Shown here one piece after another: positions 44,750 through 51,205 of a stretch of 64,000 nt of DNA. Position 1 is the first letter of the stretch; each line of letters starts with the position of its first letter. Position numbers and translations under genes: made by a program. The notes beneath the pieces were generated by a model. That model had not been told where the DNA came from. It searched no databases and worked only from the letters and a program-made list of their open reading frames with translations. The DNA is from a virus: the IMG/VR virus record IMGVR_UViG_3300023179_000042, positions 1 through 64,000 of that record. One strand, given 5' to 3'.

Positions 44750-45174
44750 GGATTAAGGTGAACTTTGTTCACCTGCCCTTTCGCTTGTCGCTCATGGCAA
44801 ATTTACATCGAAGATGTTTAAGTATCATCTAGATTAAGTGGTCACACTTTGCCCGCACAGGGCAAAGATTTCTGGGCATCATCTGAGTTGCACAGTCACA
44901 TAGCGTTAGAGCATTACAGTGGCGGTTGACCGGTACCACGAGCTCAGTCTTTATTCAACGGCAGGAGCATACAAATACGCTATCATTCATATGTCCGTTA
45001 GGGAATTACCCTTCTTTTTGCCTATTCATTCCTCTTCAAACAACCAAATCGCAGGTCTTAGTTAGCGATCCTCATCCTTTCGGGTAGTGGTTGAGTACTC
45101 TTAGCGGCGAGAGATTTCCGTCCCTGCGACCCGAGGTCCAGGTTTAGAGCACACGAACTTGGCCTGTGCGAGCC
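44750..45174 (-). ncRNA. Unassigned GC-rich structured region, candidate non-coding RNA (~420 nt)
   Basis: No reading frame explains this stretch, and it is much richer in G and C than its surroundings (36 of 60 bases at 45121-45180). It contains many helices: AGGTGAAC/GTTCACCT (44756-44774); CTTTGCCC/GGGCAAAG, loop GCACA (44847-44867); ACATC/GATGT (44805-44817); AGGG/CCCT (45000-45012); GCACA/TGTGC (45169-45165 with 45153-45149); GACC/GGTC (45138-45128); and AACGG/CCGTT around a GCGTA/TATGC hairpin (44967-44999). A long-range 7-bp helix, TCGCAGG (45129-45123) with CCTGCGA (45055-45049), encloses a branched domain. Flanking genes are on the minus strand, so I assume that strand. It begins right at the stop of the GIY-YIG gene. 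It matches no RNA class I can recognise. Confidence 0.5.
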
Positions 45175-45609
45175 TTAACCGTTTAATTTGCCTTTGATGT
45201 GTGAGCCATGGACACGGCACTGGATATGGCCGTTGTAATATTCATCTGATTCTAAGACTTGGTGTCTAAATTGCTCTCTTGCCTCAATATAACTACATTC
45301 TGCTTTAGATTTACAGTAGTAGAGTATTTCTCGTTTAAAATTATCTTTGCCTAATTTATTAATATCTTCTGTTAGATTAGGACTGGACCCATAATATTCC
45401 TGCCAGTCACTGTCTATTTTGCTACGAATTTTTTTCTTTTTCTTGTTGCCGTTTTTTAACTTTACTGTTTTGTAGGTTGTTTTACTAAATTTTGCTAATT
45501 TTTTGCCTATGTATTTTTTATTATTTGAAATATTTGTTATGATGTAGACAAACCCTACACAATCTTCGGGTAGTGCCTCAACTAAAGAATTTTGATAAAA
45601 CCAAGACAT
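45175..45609 (-). CDS. GIY-YIG nuclease-like protein, 144 aa
   Basis: Shows the GIY-YIG signature in variant form: VYI at residues 21-23 (in GFVYIITNISNN) and YIG at 33-35 (KKYIGKK), followed by a Lys-rich insert (50-62), DWQEYYGSSPNLTEDI (68-83) and a conserved-looking helix SYIEAREQ with Glu109 as candidate metal ligand. Family members include the Seg and intron-encoded homing endonucleases of T4; many phage homologues are uncharacterised. It overlaps the upstream gene by a TAATG stop-start junction, which suggests a settled operon member rather than a recent insertion. Its stop codon abuts the structured region. Homing, repair or RNA-related roles are possible; I see no second DNA-binding domain. 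Confidence 0.75.
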   Translation of the reverse strand: MSWFYQNSLVEALPEDCVGFVYIITNISNNKKYIGKKLAKFSKTTYKTVKLKNGNKKKKKIRSKIDSDWQEYYGSSPNLTEDINKLGKDNFKREILYYCKSKAECSYIEAREQFRHQVLESDEYYNGHIQCRVHGSHIKGKLNG

Positions 45610-45923
45610 TATGGGTCAACATTTTCGTTCGCACCATTTTTCTTTTTAAATAACTGAGTTCGTTGTAACCGATGTTGTCTTTGTTCTCTTCTTAATCTTT
45701 TTAATTCTTTCTCACCGTGTAATTTTGTCAAATATGCTTCTCTAATACTAACCATCATTTCTTTTTCAAGCTCGCGCATTTCTTTTAGCATACGCCGACA
45801 ATCTGTACTAGATATTTCACTTACATTGGTTAAAAAAGTCGTGTGTCTGTTATAGTAGTTTACTATTAAAGAAACAAATTTGTGATATTGTTCCTTATAA
45901 TTTTCAAGATGTTGATTAGACAT
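45609..45923 (-). CDS. Hypothetical helical protein, 104 aa
   Basis: Start taken as the ATG at 45923 (MSNQHLENYKEQYHKFVSLI), which overlaps the last 8 nt of gp46; an in-frame TTG two codons earlier is less likely. The protein is predicted helical throughout and ends in a strongly basic segment (HGEKELKRLRREQRQHRLQR, then TQLFKKKNG). It is translationally coupled on both sides: ATG overlap with gp46 upstream and TAATG overlap with the GIY-YIG gene downstream. Position suggests a role with the gp46/47 recombination nuclease or nucleic-acid binding, but I do not recognise the family. Confidence 0.7.
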   Translation of the reverse strand: MSNQHLENYKEQYHKFVSLIVNYYNRHTTFLTNVSEISSTDCRRMLKEMRELEKEMMVSIREAYLTKLHGEKELKRLRREQRQHRLQRTQLFKKKNGANENVDP

Positions 45924-47691
45924 AGTCAATATCGTTACTATAATTGGTAAAACCGTTTTCTTTTATAACTTTCAATACATTGTTAACACGGCCAACCAAT
46001 TCGTCCTTGTGCGATATTAAGTATATATTCTTATGTCGTTCTCTGGCCATTTTCTTTAGGACCGCAAGCCCTGCTTCGACACCAGCAGCATCCATTCCGG
46101 AGTCCATAAGCTCATCAACAAACAACAAATTAATACTTTGGTAAAGTCCTTCCCAAACATCTCTAAAGGCAAAACTTAGACTTAGTATTAATCTGTTTCT
46201 CTCACCTCTTGACAAATTGTCAAAATCTAAATCTTGTCCAAGTTGTGTGATTTCAACATTTAAGTCGTTTTGGAAAACAACTCTATGCGGTAGTCCGAGC
46301 TTGTCAATGTAGTATCCAAGTCGCTTGTTTAAATAGGTTAAATTTTGATCAATAATTTTCTTACGAATAAAGCTATCTTTATTGGTTAAAAGTTTGTGTA
46401 AAAATTCTTGATGATCTTTTAGTTTGGTAAGTTCGTTAACAGTATCCCAACTGATTTCTTGAATAGCTGTAGTCTTAAGTTCATCAATTTGTTCATTAAA
46501 GGGATTTTTTTCTTCTGCTTTAGATATTAGAGTTTTTTCCAAATTTTCTAAATTGTTCTTGTGCCCTAGTGCTTCGGCTTCTGTATCGTAGTAGGTGTTA
46601 GGACGAGCAGGCATATCACCACTACCGATTTCGTCAACAATCTTTTTAAGATCCGAGGTTACTTTATTGAAATATGTTTCAGCCTCGAGCAAGTTTTTAA
46701 CGGCCGTTCCTGACATTTCTTCGTGCTTATGATCGTGTAATGCTTGCTCGCAGGCAGGGCATGTTTTATTTTTTAATTGGTCAACTTCTCGCATGTACTT
46801 GTCGCGGGTTTTTTGAGCCTGCGTAGCTGCGCTTTCTAATGTAGCTTTTTGTTTGTTGAGGCTTCGGGTCTTGTTGTCGTATTCAAGCCAGGCTTTTAAA
46901 TCTAGATGTGCCTGGAGTTCTGCTTCTATATCAACATTTTCTAAATTAACAATAGCACGACCGAGATTTTCTAATTCTTGTTGATGTTTTTGATCCCAGG
47001 CATTACTTTTTAATTGAAGACTATCAATACTTCGTTGAATATTATCATTAGCAGTTTTAATACCTTGTATTTTGAAATCTTCTTGGCTAATAAGATCTTT
47101 AGTTTCTTTAATTAGAACCTTAAGGTTTTCTGCCTTTTCACTTAGTAAGGTAATACCAAGAAGCTGTTCAATGATTTCTCGCTGATCAGCAGCCCTCATT
47201 GACAAAAAAGGCTCAGTGTAAGTATTAAGGGCTACAAGGTGCTTGAACATAGTATGTGTCATTTCGAGCATTTGTTCAATACTTTTTTGTGTTTCTCGAC
47301 TGTCGCCCTGGCTATCATCCTCTTCTTTGCTATCTTTTAACTGCTGATTATTAACGAATAACTTAAGAATATTGGGTTTACGACCACGCTCAATACGATA
47401 GATATTATTATTTTTTTCAAACTCAACGGTGACTAACATGTGCTTCCCGTTAATCTTGTTGATAAGATTTTCTTTTTTAATATTGGTTAAGGCCTGCCCA
47501 TATAGGGCGTAGCTTAGTGCGTTGGCAATGGTAGTCTTACCGGTGCCGTTTCTGCTACCTGTATCGTCGCCACCGAGATCGAGGTTAGCACCAAGAACCA
47601 GCGTTAAATGTGAGCGGTCAAAATCTACAGCCTGAGTTTGGTTGCCTACGCTCAAAAAGTTTTTTACGGTTAATGTCTTTATTTTAAACAT
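45916..47691 (-). CDS. 46: Recombination nuclease subunit gp46 (Rad50/SbcC-like ATPase)
   Basis: ATPase partner of gp47; together they resect DNA ends for recombination-dependent replication and host DNA breakdown. Walker A is GSRNGTGKTT (residues 45-54). Long coiled-coil arms flank a zinc hook C-P-A-C near residue 310. The ABC signature LSRGERNRL (near 495) and Walker B LLFVDELMDS (near 525) complete the ATPase. Length 591 aa against 560 in T4. The start is the ATG at 47691, which overlaps the gp47 TGA stop (TGATG), so the two are translationally coupled. All motifs appear intact. Confidence 0.97.
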   Translation of the reverse strand: MFKIKTLTVKNFLSVGNQTQAVDFDRSHLTLVLGANLDLGGDDTGSRNGTGKTTIANALSYALYGQALTNIKKENLINKINGKHMLVTVEFEKNNNIYRIERGRKPNILKLFVNNQQLKDSKEEDDSQGDSRETQKSIEQMLEMTHTMFKHLVALNTYTEPFLSMRAADQREIIEQLLGITLLSEKAENLKVLIKETKDLISQEDFKIQGIKTANDNIQRSIDSLQLKSNAWDQKHQQELENLGRAIVNLENVDIEAELQAHLDLKAWLEYDNKTRSLNKQKATLESAATQAQKTRDKYMREVDQLKNKTCPACEQALHDHKHEEMSGTAVKNLLEAETYFNKVTSDLKKIVDEIGSGDMPARPNTYYDTEAEALGHKNNLENLEKTLISKAEEKNPFNEQIDELKTTAIQEISWDTVNELTKLKDHQEFLHKLLTNKDSFIRKKIIDQNLTYLNKRLGYYIDKLGLPHRVVFQNDLNVEITQLGQDLDFDNLSRGERNRLILSLSFAFRDVWEGLYQSINLLFVDELMDSGMDAAGVEAGLAVLKKMARERHKNIYLISHKDELVGRVNNVLKVIKENGFTNYSNDIDYV

Positions 47692-48704
47692 CAAATATTT
47701 CTATAAATGTCAAGAAGTATATTTTTTTCAAATTGTTCTGATTCAATGTTAACTAATTGTTCACTTACAATTTGATCTACACTTTCAAATTTTTGATCAG
47801 GATTGTCTTCAACAATTCCTTCGAGATTGATTTTATCTTGTATAAGACTAATTTCTCTGATGTCAAAGCGACCAGTGAAGTCTTCTTTGATAAAATTGGC
47901 TTCTTCGAAGCTAATATCAATATCGAGATTAACTTTTAAGTGCATTTTACTTTTCATTACTTCAGCTTCTCGATCGATTAAGTCGGAAAGTTTTATTGTT
48001 CTGTATTTTGGACAGTTATCCCAATCGATAAATCTTGGCTTTCCGCCCCATTCCATTACCATCATTCCGCGCTGATCGTCCCAGGTATCGGCAAAATTAT
48101 GCGGAAAGGCATTGCCGATGTACCAAACACGCCCTTTATTTTGGCGCTTGTGAAAATGCCCGCTAAAGATATATTCTTGATTGGTAAAGTGATCTGCTTG
48201 AAGCTCGCCGTGGTCGGGCATTTGTACCATAGCATTCATCATGAACTGTGGTAGTTCAAAATGTCCAAACATGTACTTACTGTTTATCTTGCCAATTTCT
48301 TTCCATTCGTCACCTACCAACCACGGTACTAAAGCCACATCGTCTATGACGGTAACATCTTCGACTACAGTGACGCCTGGGATATGCCTACCAAAAATAC
48401 TAGAATGGATATCGCGCTTGTCCTTAAAAAACAAATCGTGATTACCAGGAAACCAGAAAAACTGGTTAAATGCAGCTCCGAGCTTTTCAAGGCACCTAAT
48501 GCTTGAATCAAGAGTTACAAGATTTAGGCTATTGCGATTGTGGCTCCAATCGCCTAAAAATATGCCTGTGTCACAATTTTCTTTTTGTGCCTGCTCAATA
48601 AACCAATCTACAAACTCTTCGCAGTCTTTCAAGTGTGTAGCTGAGTTTCCTTTGAGTCCAAAATGTATGTCAGTAAAACAAGCAACCTTTTTAAACAAGG
48701 CCAT
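47691..48704 (-). CDS. 47: Recombination nuclease subunit gp47 (Mre11/SbcD-like)
   Basis: Metallophosphoesterase nuclease subunit. Metal-binding motifs are in order: TDIHFG (Asp12, His14), GDWSHN (Asp52), PGNHD (Asn88, His89) and GHFHKR near residue 185. Length 337 aa matches T4 gp47 (339 aa). I use the ATG at 48704 (MALFKKVACFTDIHFG) because an AGGAG site lies just upstream; the TTG at 48722 would put that site inside the gene. The TGA stop overlaps the gp46 start. Directly upstream is a TATAAT element and a palindrome at 48734-48755, fitting early or middle expression rather than late. Confidence 0.97.
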   Translation of the reverse strand: MALFKKVACFTDIHFGLKGNSATHLKDCEEFVDWFIEQAQKENCDTGIFLGDWSHNRNSLNLVTLDSSIRCLEKLGAAFNQFFWFPGNHDLFFKDKRDIHSSIFGRHIPGVTVVEDVTVIDDVALVPWLVGDEWKEIGKINSKYMFGHFELPQFMMNAMVQMPDHGELQADHFTNQEYIFSGHFHKRQNKGRVWYIGNAFPHNFADTWDDQRGMMVMEWGGKPRFIDWDNCPKYRTIKLSDLIDREAEVMKSKMHLKVNLDIDISFEEANFIKEDFTGRFDIREISLIQDKINLEGIVEDNPDQKFESVDQIVSEQLVNIESEQFEKNILLDIYRNI

Positions 48705-48733
48705 ATAATATTCTCCTGTCAAGAGTGTAACAG

Positions 48734-48755
48734 ATTATATACTTGACAGTCAAGT
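48734..48755 (-). promoter_or_regulatory. Candidate promoter with adjoining palindrome before gp47-gp46
   Basis: The minus strand has TATAAT at 48739-48734, about 30 nt before the gp47 ATG. Immediately upstream is a perfect odd palindrome ACTTGACAGTCAAGT (48741-48755, 7 bp each side of one base). No -35 box stands at the right distance, so the palindrome may be an activator site of the middle-promoter kind or an operator. It overlaps the gp55 stop codon. Confidence 0.45.
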
Positions 48756-49670
48756 TTCTTCGGCCTCTTCTTCGCCGGATTCGATTTCGTCAGGCGTATC
48801 TTCAGACTTAGGCATTCTAAAGTTTTTGTATAGTTCGGCTTGTCTAGCAGTCTCTTCTGCGTACTCTTGTTGATTTTGTCTAGTAAGACTTGGCGTTAAT
48901 CCATTCTGCTCTAGCAAGTCATCTCTAATATTTTGACTTTTCTTTTCGACATTTAGAATGCGAGTAAAGCTGTTTGTGACTGCCGCAGTATAATAGGCAA
49001 ATGGATTATCTGACTTTGATTCGTCAAACTGTAGACCAATTTGACTTAATTGTAGTATTGCCTGCCCCTTCATCTCGTCGATATAGGTATAACCACGCCA
49101 GTTACTACGCTGAGCATAACGCTCACTTAACTTGATAAACATCTTACCTAAGTTTTCAGTAATGCGACCGTGATCCTTGCTAAACTTACCAGTCTTAATT
49201 CCGCCCTGCCAATGACTTTTACCTACACAGACTAATTCATTGGTTTCATTAAACTTCCAATGTTGAAATGGGGGAAAATTAACTCTGTCATGTGCGTCAG
49301 AAGTACTTTTAACAGTTTTCTTTCTACCAGGAGCAGCCGGTATATGATCAAATGTCATTATACGAATGACAATATCAGTTTTAGCAATTGTTTTGTAATC
49401 TGGCGTAACATCGAGCAATTTTGTTTTTTTATCGCCCGTGGCTCTTGCTTGAGCAAAGGCTTCGAGCCCTATTCTCTTAGCACGATTACGCTTTGCCTCT
49501 GCTATTGTTCTTATGTTGATTTTATCTAGGTTAGGAAGAATAATATCGTATTGATGATATTCTGCTTTAACAAAGCTCGAAAATGAACATTTGCTACGAT
49601 GTATTTCTGTTAGCAGGTCTTTATTGTTTAGATATTTTACTTTTCTTGGTGCTGGAAGCAAGGTGGTCAT
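48750..49670 (-). CDS. 55: Late-transcription sigma factor gp55 family
   Basis: Phage sigma factor that directs host RNA polymerase to late promoters (TATAAATA). Residues about 172-262 resemble gp55/sigma region 2: LGKMFIKLSERYAQRSNWRG, YTYIDEMKGQAILQLSQIGL, NPFAYYTAAVTNSFTRILNV. At 306 aa it is much longer than T4 gp55 (185 aa); the extra N-terminal ~170 residues are basic (TIAEAKRNRAKRIGLEAFAQ, GRKKTVKS). The acidic C-terminal tail (ESGEEEAEET) lacks an obvious hydrophobic sliding-clamp-binding end like that of T4 gp55. It has a sigma70-like promoter and lies upstream of gp47 in the same orientation. Confidence 0.85.
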   Translation of the reverse strand: MTTLLPAPRKVKYLNNKDLLTEIHRSKCSFSSFVKAEYHQYDIILPNLDKINIRTIAEAKRNRAKRIGLEAFAQARATGDKKTKLLDVTPDYKTIAKTDIVIRIMTFDHIPAAPGRKKTVKSTSDAHDRVNFPPFQHWKFNETNELVCVGKSHWQGGIKTGKFSKDHGRITENLGKMFIKLSERYAQRSNWRGYTYIDEMKGQAILQLSQIGLQFDESKSDNPFAYYTAAVTNSFTRILNVEKKSQNIRDDLLEQNGLTPSLTRQNQQEYAEETARQAELYKNFRMPKSEDTPDEIESGEEEAEET

Positions 49671-49698
49671 ATTATTGTGGTTATTCCTTTTTGTTGTT

Positions 49699-49726
49699 AT
49701 TTTACAACAAATGTAGCGTTTGTCAA
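49699..49726 (-). promoter_or_regulatory. Sigma70-like promoter before gp55
   Basis: On the minus strand: TTGACA (49726-49721), 16-nt spacer, TAAAAT (49704-49699), 28 nt before the ATG at 49670. The -35 is a perfect consensus and the -10 differs at one position. It suits early expression by host polymerase before gp55 exists. Confidence 0.65.
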
Positions 49727-49749
49727 CCGAAGATATTAAACTAGTAGTT

Positions 49750-49767
49750 TATTTATTGGTTAAATAC
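49750..49767. promoter_or_regulatory. Late promoter-like elements in the gp55/baseplate divergent gap
   Basis: Minus strand: ATAAATA at 49756-49750, facing gp55 but 79 nt from its ATG. Plus strand: TTAAATAC at 49760-49767, one mismatch from the late octamer and 17 nt from the ATG at 49785, the same distance as at other late genes here. The plus-strand element probably drives the baseplate operon. Confidence 0.45.
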
Positions 49768-49784
49768 GGATATAGGATATTAAA

Positions 49785-50903
49785 ATGGCCGATGACGCAC
49801 TACTAGAAAGTTTACAACAACAGAAAGACGACCTCACGCAACAGGCGCAAACTCAGATTGGAAATTATTTAGATGCCAAGAGTAACCTCTCGTCAATTTT
49901 AAATAGTAACGGCTCTGAGGAAGAAATTGCCAGTGCTGATCAGGCAGTAGCTGATGCTAAAGCCTTGGTTGATGAAACTAAAGATCAGATCAAACAAGTA
50001 GATCAACAAATTGCCACGACTACAGATCCTCCTGTAACAAATTTATCAGAATCTGAAGTTGAAGCAGCCTTACGGCAGCAAACCAGCGAAGTAGTTGGTG
50101 ATAATCAATTGCCATCACTGGGATCATTAGCCAACGGCGCTATAAATGCCGTAAAATCGGCTGTAGGCGGTGCACTTGGAGGTGCTGCTGGATTGTTTGG
50201 CAAAGTGTTGTTTGGTGCCATTAAACCAAATGTCAATCCAGGTGCTGTAAATTTTTACAATGTAAACGGCGATTTAATTCAAAAAGATACCAGGGTTAAA
50301 ATACAAGTACCAGATCAATACTGGTCAGATATAACTGCTGGTCCTTTTGATGAACTGGTGCTTAATAAAGGTATTATATTCCCCTACACTCCGGCTATAA
50401 GCTATGAAAACAAGGCTGAGTATACACCGGTAAACCCTGTACACAGTAATTTTACACAATATTTTTATAAAAACAGTTCAGTAAGTCCTATAAGAATTTC
50501 AGGAAAGTTTACCGTTCAAAACGATCGAGATGCTGCAGTATACCTGTCAACTGTTCATCTATTAAAAGCTCTTACTAAAATGCGTTCTGGAGGATTAAAG
50601 GTAGACGCTTTAAGCGGAAGTCCACCGCCGGTCTGTAGATTGTTTGCCTATGGCCTGTTAATGATAGAAAATGTTCCAATAGTAATTAATTCATTTCAGC
50701 TTGAGTTGCCAGACAATGTTGATTATTATACATTAGGAAAGTCGTCAGGATCTGCTTATTCAATTTACGAAACTAACGCTGTACCTATTATTTCGACAAT
50801 TACCTTAAATTGCTATCCAATTTATAGTAGGAACGAAATGCAAAAATTTAATGTTAAAGATTTTGTAGGCAGCACAAATTCACGCAAGTCAGGATATCTA
50901 TAA
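49785..50903 (+). CDS. Baseplate-operon structural protein, 372 aa
   Basis: Residues 1-90 form a Gln/Asp/Ala-rich coiled coil; a Gly/Ala-rich hydrophobic patch follows (AINAVKSAVGGALGGAAGLF, about 120-140). The folded C-terminal part has IIFPYTPAISYENKAEYTPV, HSNFTQYFYKNSSVSPIRIS and LELPDNVDYYTLGKSSGSAY. Proteins with the IIFPYTPxIS pattern recur in the baseplate region of marine T4-like phages; I cannot tie this to a specific T4 gene product (a hub or tail-tube-initiator role is possible). It is first in the plus-strand baseplate operon, and its stop lies 1 nt before the gp53 ATG. Confidence 0.75.
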   Translation: MADDALLESLQQQKDDLTQQAQTQIGNYLDAKSNLSSILNSNGSEEEIASADQAVADAKALVDETKDQIKQVDQQIATTTDPPVTNLSESEVEAALRQQTSEVVGDNQLPSLGSLANGAINAVKSAVGGALGGAAGLFGKVLFGAIKPNVNPGAVNFYNVNGDLIQKDTRVKIQVPDQYWSDITAGPFDELVLNKGIIFPYTPAISYENKAEYTPVNPVHSNFTQYFYKNSSVSPIRISGKFTVQNDRDAAVYLSTVHLLKALTKMRSGGLKVDALSGSPPPVCRLFAYGLLMIENVPIVINSFQLELPDNVDYYTLGKSSGSAYSIYETNAVPIISTITLNCYPIYSRNEMQKFNVKDFVGSTNSRKSGYL

Positions 50904-50904
50904 A

Positions 50905-51204
50905 ATGTCAGCGTATTCAAAAAATAGTCCTTATTTTACTACAGACCAATCTAAAGGGTATCTAGATGTAATCACCTTTAGGGATTTTCCTGGTGAGGAT
51001 GATGATATACTGTTTACATTAACTAAAAATTATGAATACAGGCCCGACCTCTTGGCCTACGACTTATATGGTGATGTAGGGTTGTGGTGGGTATTTTCTG
51101 TAAGGAACAAGGGGTTTATAAAAGATCCGATCTTTGATATGAAAAATGGTATTCAACTATATTTGCCTAAGCTAACAACAATAAAATCTGCCTTAGGAAT
51201 TTAA
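50905..51204 (+). CDS. 53: Baseplate wedge protein gp53 family
   Basis: The sequence YEYRPDLLAYDLYGDVGLWW, VFSVRNKGFIKDPIFDMKNG and IQLYLP carries the pattern of the gp53 baseplate wedge/LysM-like family, which bridges wedges around the hub in T4. At 99 aa it is about half the length of T4 gp53 (196 aa), the usual compact form in marine relatives. Gaps of 1 nt to genes on both sides and an AGGA ribosome-binding site inside the upstream gene show tight translational coupling. Confidence 0.88.
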   Translation: MSAYSKNSPYFTTDQSKGYLDVITFRDFPGEDDDILFTLTKNYEYRPDLLAYDLYGDVGLWWVFSVRNKGFIKDPIFDMKNGIQLYLPKLTTIKSALGI

Positions 51205-51205
51205 A

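Noticed and set aside
44919-44942. T-box-like string GTGGTACCG in the structured region
   Set aside because: Only a short match; the required T-box stem I and a downstream aminoacylation or amino-acid gene are missing, and GGTACC is a simple palindrome.
44750-45174. tmRNA, RNase P RNA or group I intron
   Set aside because: No tRNA-like acceptor/T-arm or tag frame, no conserved RNase P core strings, and no P/Q/R/S group I elements or group II domain V could be found by eye.
44741-45180. tRNA gene or degraded coding sequence in the long intergenic region
   Set aside because: No cloverleaf could be drawn and all frames are broken by stops; the sequence has strong helices instead of codon bias.
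48705-48722. TTG at 48722 as the gp47 start
   Set aside because: The AGGAG ribosome-binding site lies inside this stretch, directly before the ATG at 48704, where the Mre11 family N-terminus begins.
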